Source of the DNA: CAZHPA01 sp964533945
Lineage (GTDB): Bacteria; Bacillota; Clostridia; Lachnospirales; WRBF01
Length of the DNA stretch: 26,429 nucleotides
Assembly: GCA_964533945.1 (NCBI GenBank)
Contig: CAZHPA010000027.1
Coordinates: forward strand, 1 to 26,429
Direction of reading: 5' to 3'
Shown here: positions 1 to 6,531 of the stretch, in pieces
Position numbering within the stretch: the first letter of the stretch is position 1
Layout: each line of letters starts with the position of its first letter
The notes under the pieces: model-generated
Told to the model about the DNA's origin: nothing
The model's input: only the letters and a program-made list of their open reading frames with translations
The model's database searches: none
Translations under genes and position numbers: made by a program

Positions 1-43
1 GAATTTTTGGCAATTAGTAGTTTAAAATTTTTTAAAATACTTA

Positions 44-74
44 TTGACTTTAACATTGTGTCAAGGTTTATACT
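44..74 (+). promoter_or_regulatory. MerR-type promoter and operator
   Basis: A -35 TTGACT at 44-49 and a -10 TATACT at 69-74 are separated by 19 bp, the over-long spacer typical of MerR-activated promoters. The spacer region carries a dyad with arms TTGAC (44-48) and GTCAA (60-64). It lies directly upstream of the MerR gene at 115, so autoregulation is the likely arrangement. Positions and spacing are seen directly; regulation is inferred from the family. Confidence 0.75.
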
Positions 75-114
75 ATTCTTGCAAGCCGGATTGCGAAAAA
101 AGAGGTGAACTTGA

Positions 115-933
115 TTGTTTAGAATCGGCGAATTTTCAAAACTTGTACGGGTATCAGCACGTATGCTTCGCTATTATGATAAATGCGGTCTGCTGCGTCC
201 TGCCGAAATTGACCGCTTTACGGGCTATCGGCTGTATAGTGCGGCACAGATACCGATTTTATCACGCATTGTTGTGTTGCGTGATATGGGCTTTGGTGTA
301 GAAGAAATAGAAGAAGCCCTACCGTATTTTAGCGATAAAATAACCATGCGTAAATTATTGGAACGCAAGCGCAGCGAAATCCATACCGTCATTGCCGCCG
401 AACAAGTTAAACTCGACAAAATTACCACCCTGCAAGGGGCGCTGGATAAGGAGAATGTAAATATGATTTATGATGTTAAACTCAAAGCATTAAAAGCGGA
501 AAATGTACTATCACTGCGGGAAACAATATCCGCTTACAATGCCGAGGGCAGTCTTTGGGAAAAGCTTGGCAAGTTTATGGCTGAAAACAATATCACCTGT
601 GACAAAGGCGGCTACTCTATTTACCATGACCCCGAATACAAAGAAAGTGACGTTGATGTAGAAGTTGCCGTGCCTGTTCAAAAACCGGGTAAAAGCAATG
701 GTCCATTTCAATTTAAAGAGTTAGATGCCATTTCTCAAGCTGCCACGATTCGTTTTTCAGGTCCTTATGATGGCTATACTGCCGCAATGGAAAAGCTTGC
801 AAAATGGATAGAGGAAAACGGCTATATTATAAATGGGCTGATTCGTGGTCTTGCTATTGTTTCTCCTGCCGACGTAAAATCTCCTAATGATTTCTTGACT
901 GAATTGCAAGTGTCTGTTAAAAAGGCAGAATAA
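115..933 (+). CDS. MerR-family regulator with GyrI-like ligand-binding domain
   Basis: A 272-residue transcription regulator of the BmrR-like architecture. Residues 2-70 form the winged-helix MerR domain, with the typical SARMLRYYDKCGLL stretch at 14-27. A long coiled-coil helix follows at about 76-112. Residues 117-270 look like a GyrI-like (AraC effector-binding) small-molecule domain, with an acidic strand (SDVDVEVAVPV), the GPYDGYT motif and a closing ELQVSV strand. The start is TTG at 115, preceded by AGAGGTG at 101-107; the TTG at 111 hits a stop at once. There is no adjacent efflux pump. Base use is richer in G+C than the arginine genes, which suggests transfer. An internal ribosome binding site sits just before the ligand domain (separate entry). 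The family is sure; the ligand is unknown. Confidence 0.9.
   Translation: MFRIGEFSKLVRVSARMLRYYDKCGLLRPAEIDRFTGYRLYSAAQIPILSRIVVLRDMGFGVEEIEEALPYFSDKITMRKLLERKRSEIHTVIAAEQVKLDKITTLQGALDKENVNMIYDVKLKALKAENVLSLRETISAYNAEGSLWEKLGKFMAENNITCDKGGYSIYHDPEYKESDVDVEVAVPVQKPGKSNGPFQFKELDAISQAATIRFSGPYDGYTAAMEKLAKWIEENGYIINGLIRGLAIVSPADVKSPNDFLTELQVSVKKAE
448..933 (+). other. Possible internal start giving a free GyrI-like domain
   Basis: AAGGAG at 448-453 lies 9 bases before an in-frame ATG at 463-465 (Met117 of the full protein). Translation from there would give a 156-residue protein consisting only of the GyrI-like domain, about the size of stand-alone GyrI/SbmC. The codons forming the site (AAG GAG) differ from the AAA/GAA that this gene mostly uses. 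That translation starts here is inference. Confidence 0.45.
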
Positions 934-949
934 AAACTATAACCAACAG

Positions 950-981
950 ACCAGCGTTTCCTAACGAAACGCTGGTTTTTT
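950..981. terminator. Bidirectional intrinsic terminator between the two MerR genes
   Basis: A perfect 11-bp stem (950-960 with 966-976) and a 5-base loop are followed by a T run on the plus strand. It lies between two convergent genes. On the minus strand the tail is weaker, so it mainly serves the upstream MerR gene and may serve both. Confidence 0.85.
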
Positions 982-990
982 CTTTTTATT

Positions 991-1425
991 CTAATTGCCA
1001 CAATACACATTAATGGCATCACACAAAAACTCAGTACAGCCAGAGGCAAGTTTATCGTAGTTGGCACGAAAACGCTCGTCGGCAACATACATCTCGCCCA
1101 AACCCTTGTGATATTCCTTGTTGTATTTGGGATAAAAGACGCACAGCCATTGCCGATGTAAGTCACATGCTTTTTGCGCCAACTCTCCGGCTGGGTCGCC
1201 GCTGACAAAAGCTATTTTCAGAGTTTCCTCAAATTCAATCCTAAGGCGTTCCCCATCATCAAACTGTTCTTGTGTTAAACCCATTAGTTTGGCATTGGAT
1301 TCGCTCACTGTCTTATCACCGTATTTTTTTCTAACCTCTTTTCCATATTTTCGCTCATTCTCGTCTACAAGCAATTGCTTGAACCCCTCAAATTTCTCGT
1401 TATCAGACATTTGAGCCTCTCCTTT
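991..1425 (-). other. Probable internal start giving a free TipAS-like domain
   Basis: On the minus strand AAAGGAG (1425-1419) precedes ATG at 1410-1408 by 8 bases, in frame at Met114. The product would be 139 residues, essentially the TipAS domain alone. In Streptomyces lividans, TipAS (144 residues) is made from an internal start of tipA and sequesters drug. The same layout here is seen in sequence; expression is inferred. Confidence 0.6.
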
Positions 1426-1749
1426 CATAGCAGCAATGGACTTTGCGACATTATTTATCAGTTTATCCAACTGCTTGCGTTTTTGTTGAAGTTCGGAAAG
1501 ATGATTTTGAAATGCTTGCTCTCTGTCAAAATCAGTGTTGGTAAGCAGTTTCTTAATTTTATTCAACGGAAAGTTAAGTTCTCTATAAAAAAGAATCTGC
1601 TGTAAAATGTTAATTTCGCTTTGTCCATATATGCGATAACCCGAATAAGCTACTTTCATTGGCTTTAACAAGCCTATTTCATCGTAATAACGCAGAGTGC
1701 GCGCACTTACACCAGACATCTTTGATAGTTTATTAACTGAATATTCCAT
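991..1749 (-). CDS. MerR-family regulator with TipAS antibiotic-recognition domain
   Basis: A 252-residue TipAL-type regulator. Residues 2-70 are the MerR winged helix (SARTLRYYDEIGLLKP), about 75-112 the dimerisation coiled coil, and about 125-250 a TipAS domain. The TipAS part shows the conserved H..W, YHKGLGEMY, ERFRANYDK and the closing FLCDAINVY helix. TipAL of Streptomyces binds thiopeptides and is 253 residues long, very close to this protein. The ATG start at 1749 has AAGAGGTGAGG upstream. As in tipA, there is an internal ribosome binding site and ATG that would release the ligand domain alone. No pump or target gene is next to it. G+C-rich codon use matches the neighbouring MerR gene and differs from the arginine genes. 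Ligand unknown. Confidence 0.9.
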   Translation of the reverse strand: MEYSVNKLSKMSGVSARTLRYYDEIGLLKPMKVAYSGYRIYGQSEINILQQILFYRELNFPLNKIKKLLTNTDFDREQAFQNHLSELQQKRKQLDKLINNVAKSIAAMKGEAQMSDNEKFEGFKQLLVDENERKYGKEVRKKYGDKTVSESNAKLMGLTQEQFDDGERLRIEFEETLKIAFVSGDPAGELAQKACDLHRQWLCVFYPKYNKEYHKGLGEMYVADERFRANYDKLASGCTEFLCDAINVYCGN

Positions 1750-1770
1750 TTTTCCTCACCTCTTAAACAT

Positions 1771-1801
1771 ATTATAAACTATTACGTTACGTCAAAGTCA
1801 A
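1771..1801 (-). promoter_or_regulatory. MerR-type promoter of the TipAL-like gene
   Basis: On the minus strand, TTGACT (1801-1796) and TATAAT (1776-1771) are 19 bp apart. The spacer holds the repeat GACGTAACGTAA, resembling known MerR/TipA operators. Its first bases (TTATTGACTTT) are identical to the promoter at 44, although the two genes are in opposite orientation. Autoregulation is inferred. Confidence 0.75.
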
Positions 1802-1830
1802 TAAGATTTTTAACTAAATTTATAAGCTCA

Positions 1831-1904
1831 AAGGAGGGATTATTTTGCTTAAACTTCCAATAACAGAAAAACAAAGCGTAACTAAATCAATTAGTCGTCC
1901 TTAA
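1831..1904 (+). other. Tiny ORF with strong ribosome binding site (19 codons)
   Basis: AAGGAGGG at 1831-1838 precedes a TTG at 1845 that opens 19 codons ending at TAA 1902-1904 (MLKLPITEKQSVTKSISRP). The site is near perfect, yet the product is very short. The stretch resembles the beginning of small ribbon-helix-helix type proteins, so a decayed gene start is possible. A leader peptide is the alternative. The rest of 1750-2011 holds only the MerR promoter, this ORF and the glyA terminator. Confidence 0.3.
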
Positions 1905-1974
1905 AGCTAAAAGCAATTGTCTAAACATGTGAAATTATTAAATAGGCTTGCTGAAAATTCCCATAAAGACAAAT

Positions 1975-2005
1975 AAAAAAGAAAGGGGTATATTCCCCTT
2001 TCTTT
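1975..2005 (-). terminator. Intrinsic terminator of the argG-argH-glyA operon
   Basis: Read on the minus strand, an 11-bp stem (2005-1995 with 1988-1978, AAAGAAAGGGG/CCCCTTTCTTT) with a 6-base loop is followed by a T run. It lies 7 bases past the glyA stop. Confidence 0.85.
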
Positions 2006-2011
2006 AAAAAA

Positions 2012-3247
2012 TTAATATAATGGATACTTAGCAACCAATTGTTCAACTCTTTTAGCTGCTTCTTCTTTATTGCCTTCAAAATCTTTGGCAACTATGCTAA
2101 TAATATTTGCAATTTCCAACATATCCGCCTCATTTAAGCCTCTTGTTGTCATGGCAGGAGAACCAAGCCTAATACCGCTTGTTATAAATGGGCTTTGAGG
2201 GTCGAACGGAACGGCATTTTTGTTGCATGTTATTCCAATTTCGTCAAGCTGCTTTTCTAAAACTTTTCCTGTTAAATTCATGTTTTGAAGGTCTACAAGC
2301 ATTAAATGGTTGTCTGTTCCTCCTGAAACAAGATTAAACCCGTTTTGAACTAAGCCGCTGGCTAAAGCTTTTGCGTTATTAATAACTTTTTGGCAATAAT
2401 CTTTAAATGAATCGTCAAGGGCTTCTTTAAATGCAACTGCTTTAGCTGCAATAACATGCATTAACGGTCCGCCTTGAATACCGGGGAATATAGCTTTATC
2501 AATAGCTTTTGCATATTCTTCTTTACATAAAATCATGCCGCCACGTGGGCCTCTAAGCGTTTTGTGGGTTGTTGTTGTAACGAAATCTGCATATGGTACG
2601 GGGTTTTGATGTAATCCTGCCGCAACAAGCCCTGCAATATGTGCCATATCTACCATTAACAATGCATTAACTTCTTTTGCAATTTCAGAAAACGCTTTGA
2701 AATCAATTTCACGTGGATATGCACTAGCACCAGCAACAATTAATTTCGGCTTATGTTCATGCGCTAGTTGCCTTAATTCCTCATAATCAATGTAACCTGT
2801 TTCTTTTTTAACGCCATAAGGTATAATATTAAAATATTTTCCCGACATATTAACAGGGCTTCCGTGTGTTAAATGTCCACCATGCGCTAAGTTCATTCCC
2901 AATATAGAATCGCCGGGGGAAAGCACTGCAAAGTAAACAGCCATATTTGCTTGGGCTCCTGAATGAGGCTGCACATTTGCATGGTCTGCACCGAAAAGCT
3001 TTTTAGCACGCTCTCTTGCTAATTCTTCTGCAATATCAACAGCTTCACAACCGCCATAATAGCGTTTTTTTGGGTATCCTTCTGCATATTTATTAGTTAA
3101 ACAACTTCCCATTGTTGCCATTACAGCTTTTGAAACAAAGTTTTCAGAAGCTATAAGCTCAATTTTATTTTGCTGCCTTTTAAGTTCTTTTTCTATAACT
3201 TCTGCTATCTCGGGGTCAATTTTTAATATTTCGTCCATATCATACAT
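2012..3247 (-). CDS. glyA: Serine hydroxymethyltransferase
   Basis: A PLP enzyme that converts serine and tetrahydrofolate to glycine and 5,10-methylene-tetrahydrofolate in the cytoplasm. At 411 residues it has normal family length. It shows IELIASENF (29-37), the NKYAEGYPKKRYYGG substrate region and the PLP lysine K229 in VTTTTHKTLRGPRGG. The ATG at 3247 has AGGAGG 8 bases upstream, inside the end of argH; an ATG three codons later is possible. It is the last gene of the argG-argH-glyA transcript, only 3 bases behind argH. Linkage to arginine genes is unusual and its reason is not evident. Identification is secure. Confidence 0.97.
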   Translation of the reverse strand: MYDMDEILKIDPEIAEVIEKELKRQQNKIELIASENFVSKAVMATMGSCLTNKYAEGYPKKRYYGGCEAVDIAEELARERAKKLFGADHANVQPHSGAQANMAVYFAVLSPGDSILGMNLAHGGHLTHGSPVNMSGKYFNIIPYGVKKETGYIDYEELRQLAHEHKPKLIVAGASAYPREIDFKAFSEIAKEVNALLMVDMAHIAGLVAAGLHQNPVPYADFVTTTTHKTLRGPRGGMILCKEEYAKAIDKAIFPGIQGGPLMHVIAAKAVAFKEALDDSFKDYCQKVINNAKALASGLVQNGFNLVSGGTDNHLMLVDLQNMNLTGKVLEKQLDEIGITCNKNAVPFDPQSPFITSGIRLGSPAMTTRGLNEADMLEIANIISIVAKDFEGNKEEAAKRVEQLVAKYPLY

Positions 3248-3250
3248 TTT

Positions 3251-5116
3251 TTATGCCTCCTGTGAATTTAAGCCTCTTAAACCTCTGGAACTAAGAGAAC
3301 TATTTTTATATCTGCTATCTTCTGTAACATCTTTGCCAAACCATGAAGGGGGAATAAAGTTGTTTGCCGCTTCAACAGACGGAAACTCAACTTCAACCGT
3401 TAAAAGTCCTTCAAGCTGCCCAAAATATTCATCAAGTTCTGCAACCAAATCGTTTTCTAGTGGAATTAAATATCTTGACTTATGAATTTTATTAAATTCA
3501 ACCTTTTCCCATAAATGATTAAACTTTTCCTTTGTAATGTTAATTTCAAATTCATCATGCGAAACGTTACCGCTTCCTTTAACGGTTAAAAAGTACTCAT
3601 CATCCATTTTTCTAACACGTATTGTAGGGCTTGTTGAAATATAGCCTTGTTGAATATGGCGCTTTTCAAACTTAGACAAATCAAAAGGTATTTTATTTAT
3701 TAAAAATTTTCTTTCGGTTTCAGTTCCAAGCCCACCCCCACAAAGTTCTGCTAAATGCTGTTCATTAATGGAAATTAGCTTTTTAATATATGTTTCCGAA
3801 GGCCCACCATCAACAATTCTGCTGTTAACACAAGTTTCTAAGCTTATGGCTTCATATATGCTTTCATCAAAAACTTCTGAAATTTCCTTATATTCTTGAA
3901 GCGATAAGTTAAGCAGCGCCTTATTGTGATTAATGCAATATAAGACAAGCCTACCAACTATTTCGTGAGCATCACGAAAAGCAACACCCTTTTTAACAAG
4001 CCAATCAGCTGCATCAGTTGCGTTTGTAAAACCCCCGCTTGCCGAATTGTACATAGCTTGCTTGTTTATGGTCATTGTTTTTAGCATATCGGTTAAAATA
4101 GGAATGCACATTTTAACTGTATCTATAGCGTCAAAAACGCCCTCTTTGTCTTCTTGCATATCTTTGTTATATGCAAGTGGTAACGACTTCATAACGGTTA
4201 AAAGCCCGAATAAATCGCCGTAAACTCTGCCCGTTTTGCCACGTATTAGTTCTGCCATATCGGGGTTTTTCTTTTGCGGCATAATGCTTGAACCTGTTGA
4301 ATAGCTATCGTCAAGCTCTATAAACTTAAATTCGCCGCTTGCCCATAAAACAATTTCTTCGCAAAATCTGCTAAAGTGCATCATTAAAATAGACAATGCA
4401 CTTAAAAGTTCAATGCAAAAATCCCTATCCGAAACGCCGTCTAAGCTGTTTAGCGTTATATTTTTAAAATTTAACTTTTTACAAACACTTTCTCTATCAA
4501 GCGGATATGTTGTTGCAGCTAACGCCCCAGAACCAAGCGGCATAACGTTTGTGCGTTTATATGCATCTGAAAGTCTTTCGTAATCACGCTTTAACATTTC
4601 AACATAAGCTAAAATATGGTGCGCAAACGTAATTGGCTGTGCTTTCTGCAAATGGGTATATCCAGGCATAAACGTGTTTGTATGCTTTTTTGAAATATCT
4701 AAAAGAACTGTTAAAAGTTTGAATATGCTATGCTGAATTTCTGTAATTTCTTCTTTAACATACATTCTAATGTCAAGCGCAACTTGGTCATTTCGGCTTC
4801 TTCCCGTATGCAAGCGCTTACCAACTTCCCCAATTCTGCTAATTAAAATAGCTTCAATGTTCATGTGTATGTCTTCTGCGCCCATATCAAACAAAACGTT
4901 GCCGTCTTCAATGTCTTTTAATATTTCATCAAGTGTTTTGCATATCAACTTGCCGTCTTCCTCGGTTATTATATCTTGTTCATAAAGCATAGTTGCATGG
5001 GCAATACTTCCCAAAATGTCGTGTTTATAAAGTCTTTTGTCAAAAGAAATAGATGAGTGAAAATGGTCTGTGAAGCTATTTGTTGTTTTTGTAAATCTTC
5101 CGCTCCAAAGCTTCAT
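3251..5116 (-). CDS. argH: Argininosuccinate lyase fused to a CYTH domain
   Basis: A 621-residue protein, about 160 longer than ordinary ArgH (near 460). Residues 1-458 are a complete lyase that splits argininosuccinate into arginine and fumarate: TGRSRNDQ at 104-111, catalytic H155 in GYTHLQ, and the loop GSSIMPQKKNPD at 275-286. After a short Cys-Gly-rich linker (459-464) comes a CYTH/triphosphate tunnel domain at 465-610. All its charge signatures are present: ExExK as E466/E468/K470, R500/R502, K513, E522/E524, R548, E560 and E575/E577. No in-frame ATG, GTG or TTG lies near the junction, so the CYTH part must be made as part of ArgH. argG ends 5 bases upstream; the AGAGGT ribosome site spans the argG end. 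The lyase call is sure. Function of the CYTH half is open: tripolyphosphatase, other triphosphate hydrolase, or ligand sensor. Confidence 0.95.
   Translation of the reverse strand: MKLWSGRFTKTTNSFTDHFHSSISFDKRLYKHDILGSIAHATMLYEQDIITEEDGKLICKTLDEILKDIEDGNVLFDMGAEDIHMNIEAILISRIGEVGKRLHTGRSRNDQVALDIRMYVKEEITEIQHSIFKLLTVLLDISKKHTNTFMPGYTHLQKAQPITFAHHILAYVEMLKRDYERLSDAYKRTNVMPLGSGALAATTYPLDRESVCKKLNFKNITLNSLDGVSDRDFCIELLSALSILMMHFSRFCEEIVLWASGEFKFIELDDSYSTGSSIMPQKKNPDMAELIRGKTGRVYGDLFGLLTVMKSLPLAYNKDMQEDKEGVFDAIDTVKMCIPILTDMLKTMTINKQAMYNSASGGFTNATDAADWLVKKGVAFRDAHEIVGRLVLYCINHNKALLNLSLQEYKEISEVFDESIYEAISLETCVNSRIVDGGPSETYIKKLISINEQHLAELCGGGLGTETERKFLINKIPFDLSKFEKRHIQQGYISTSPTIRVRKMDDEYFLTVKGSGNVSHDEFEINITKEKFNHLWEKVEFNKIHKSRYLIPLENDLVAELDEYFGQLEGLLTVEVEFPSVEAANNFIPPSWFGKDVTEDSRYKNSSLSSRGLRGLNSQEA
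3287..3724 (-). other. CYTH (triphosphate tunnel metalloenzyme) domain within argH
   Basis: This marks the C-terminal domain of the fusion, residues 465-610. CYTH proteins hydrolyse triphosphates (tripolyphosphate, thiamine triphosphate) or act as class IV adenylate cyclases. They need the ExExK motif plus alternating acidic and basic residues lining a beta-barrel tunnel, and all of these are visible here. Intact residues argue for an active or ligand-binding domain rather than a relic. Confidence 0.85.
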
Positions 5117-5121
5117 AAAAA

Positions 5122-6339
5122 TTAACCTCTGTTTTTCAGATTTTCATTCATTAAAGCACGAACTTTAAGCGGCAAGCCGAACAAGTTAATAAAGCCTTCA
5201 GCATCGTGGTGGTCGTATAAATCGCCTGTTGTAAAGCTTGCAAGGTCTGGATTATATAACGAATACAAAGATTTGCTACCTGCCGAAATAATATTTCCTT
5301 TATAAAGTTTTAACTTAACAGTTCCTGTTACGGTTTCTTGTGTTTTGTCAACAAAAGCTTCAAGCGCTTCACGAAGTGGTGTAAACCATTCACCCGAATA
5401 TATTAATTCTGCATATTTTGTTGCAATTGTTTCTTTAAATGCTGTTGTTTGCTTATCAAGGCATAAATATTCAAGCTCTCTATGAGCATAATATAAAATA
5501 GTGCCACCCGGCGTTTCATAAACACCTCTTGATTTCATGCCAACAACACGGTTTTCTACTAAATCAACAATACCAATTCCATTTTCTCCGCCCAATTTGT
5601 TCAATTTATCCATTAATTCAAGAGGAGAAACTTTTTTACCATCTAACGCAACAGGAATACCTTTTTCAAATTCAATCTCAACATACGTTGGTGCATCAGG
5701 CGCTTGCTCTGGTGTTACACCAAGTTGCAAAAGCTTAGAAAAAATAGGCTCATTTTCAGGTTCTTCAAGTTCAAGTCCTTCATGGCTTAAATGCCAAAGG
5801 TTTGCGTCTCTTGAATAACTTTGTTCTTTTGTCATTGGAACTTCCAAGCCACGTTCTTTCAAGTAGTCAATTTCTTCTTCGCGAGAAGTAATGTTCCATG
5901 TGCGCCAAGGTGCAATTATTTTTAAATGAGGAGCCAAAGCTTTAATTGTTAATTCAAAGCGAATTTGGTCATTGCCTTTTCCTGTTGCGCCGTGGCATAT
6001 TGCAGTTGCGCCTTCTTTAAGTGCAATATCAACAAGAATTTTTGCAATTAACGGGCGTGCAATTGAAGTTCCCAATAAATATTTGCTTTCGTATACAGCG
6101 TTTGCTTTAACCATTGGGAATATATAATCTGTAATTAATTGTTCTCTAACGTCTTCTAAATAGTATTTTGAAGCTCCTGTTTTAATTGCTCTTTCATCAA
6201 GCCCTGCTGTTTCTTTGCCTTGGCCAACATCAATACAAACTGCAATTATTTCGCAGTCTTTGTTTTGCTCTTTAAGCCAAGGAATAATTACTGTTGTATC
6301 TAGTCCGCCTGAATAGGCTAATATTATTTTTTCGACCAT
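5122..6339 (-). CDS. argG: Argininosuccinate synthase
   Basis: Joins citrulline and aspartate with ATP to give argininosuccinate, the step before ArgH. The N-terminal ATP pyrophosphatase motif AYSGGLDT is at residues 8-15. Further family stretches are CHGATGKGNDQIRFE and RDANLWHLSHEG, and the 405-residue length is normal. The ATG at 6339 is chosen because it places the motif where the family has it and has GGAG upstream; the reading frame extends to a TTG at 6378 with no good ribosome site. It is the first gene of the minus-strand arginine operon, divergent from argC. Secure. Confidence 0.97.
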   Translation of the reverse strand: MVEKIILAYSGGLDTTVIIPWLKEQNKDCEIIAVCIDVGQGKETAGLDERAIKTGASKYYLEDVREQLITDYIFPMVKANAVYESKYLLGTSIARPLIAKILVDIALKEGATAICHGATGKGNDQIRFELTIKALAPHLKIIAPWRTWNITSREEEIDYLKERGLEVPMTKEQSYSRDANLWHLSHEGLELEEPENEPIFSKLLQLGVTPEQAPDAPTYVEIEFEKGIPVALDGKKVSPLELMDKLNKLGGENGIGIVDLVENRVVGMKSRGVYETPGGTILYYAHRELEYLCLDKQTTAFKETIATKYAELIYSGEWFTPLREALEAFVDKTQETVTGTVKLKLYKGNIISAGSKSLYSLYNPDLASFTTGDLYDHHDAEGFINLFGLPLKVRALMNENLKNRG

Positions 6340-6421
6340 TTTATAAATTACTCCATTCAATAAACTTAATAAATTCAATAATTTTTATAAATTTTCCCAA
6401 TATATTTTTGTAACGCCTTAT

Positions 6422-6450
6422 ATTTTATTACAAATTTTTAAATATTACAA
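6422..6450 (-). promoter_or_regulatory. Promoter of argG-argH-glyA
   Basis: Minus-strand TTGTAA (6450-6445), a 17-bp spacer and TAAAAT (6427-6422). The -35 box overlaps one arm of the 26-bp palindrome at 6448-6473. Predicted from motif match only. Confidence 0.55.
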
Positions 6451-6473
6451 TATAAATTTATAAATTTATATTG
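6448..6473. promoter_or_regulatory. 26-bp perfect palindrome between the divergent arginine operons
   Basis: Each strand reads CAATATAAATTTA followed by its exact complement, 13 bp per arm with no spacer. Its left end overlaps the argG -35 box and its right end the argC -35 box. This is a natural place for one repressor to close both operons; ArgR is the obvious candidate, but the sequence does not match the classical ARG box closely. Binding is inferred. Confidence 0.6.
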
Positions 6474-6499
6474 CATATATTATGAATATAATGTATAAT
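6471..6499 (+). promoter_or_regulatory. Promoter of argCJBD
   Basis: TTGCAT at 6471-6476, a 17-bp spacer and TATAAT at 6494-6499, about 33 bases before the argC ATG. The spacer and -10 contain TATGAATATAATGTATA, a partial match to an ArgR box (TGAAT half-site). The -35 overlaps the 26-bp palindrome. Confidence 0.7.
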
Positions 6500-6531
6500 T
6501 ATAAAAATGGAAAACAAAAGGAGAATATAAA

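Noticed and set aside
44..301. An 85-codon frame at the left end
   Set aside because: It overlaps the MerR gene in another frame, lacks a ribosome site and covers the MerR promoter.
822..1208. A 128-codon minus frame across the MerR intergenic region
   Set aside because: It crosses the terminator and the ends of both real MerR genes; no ribosome site.
1750..2011. Riboswitch or T-box leader
   Set aside because: No conserved leader elements seen here or upstream of argG, argC or glyA.
3725..3742. The G-rich tract at the ArgH-CYTH junction as a sequencing frameshift creating a false fusion
   Set aside because: Both domains are in the same frame, the shifted frames end soon after the junction, and no start codon is available for a separate CYTH gene. 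Reads should still be inspected.
6340..6378. An N-terminal extension of ArgG starting at TTG 6378
   Set aside because: ATG 6339 fits the family start and has a ribosome site; the extension is AT-rich leader.
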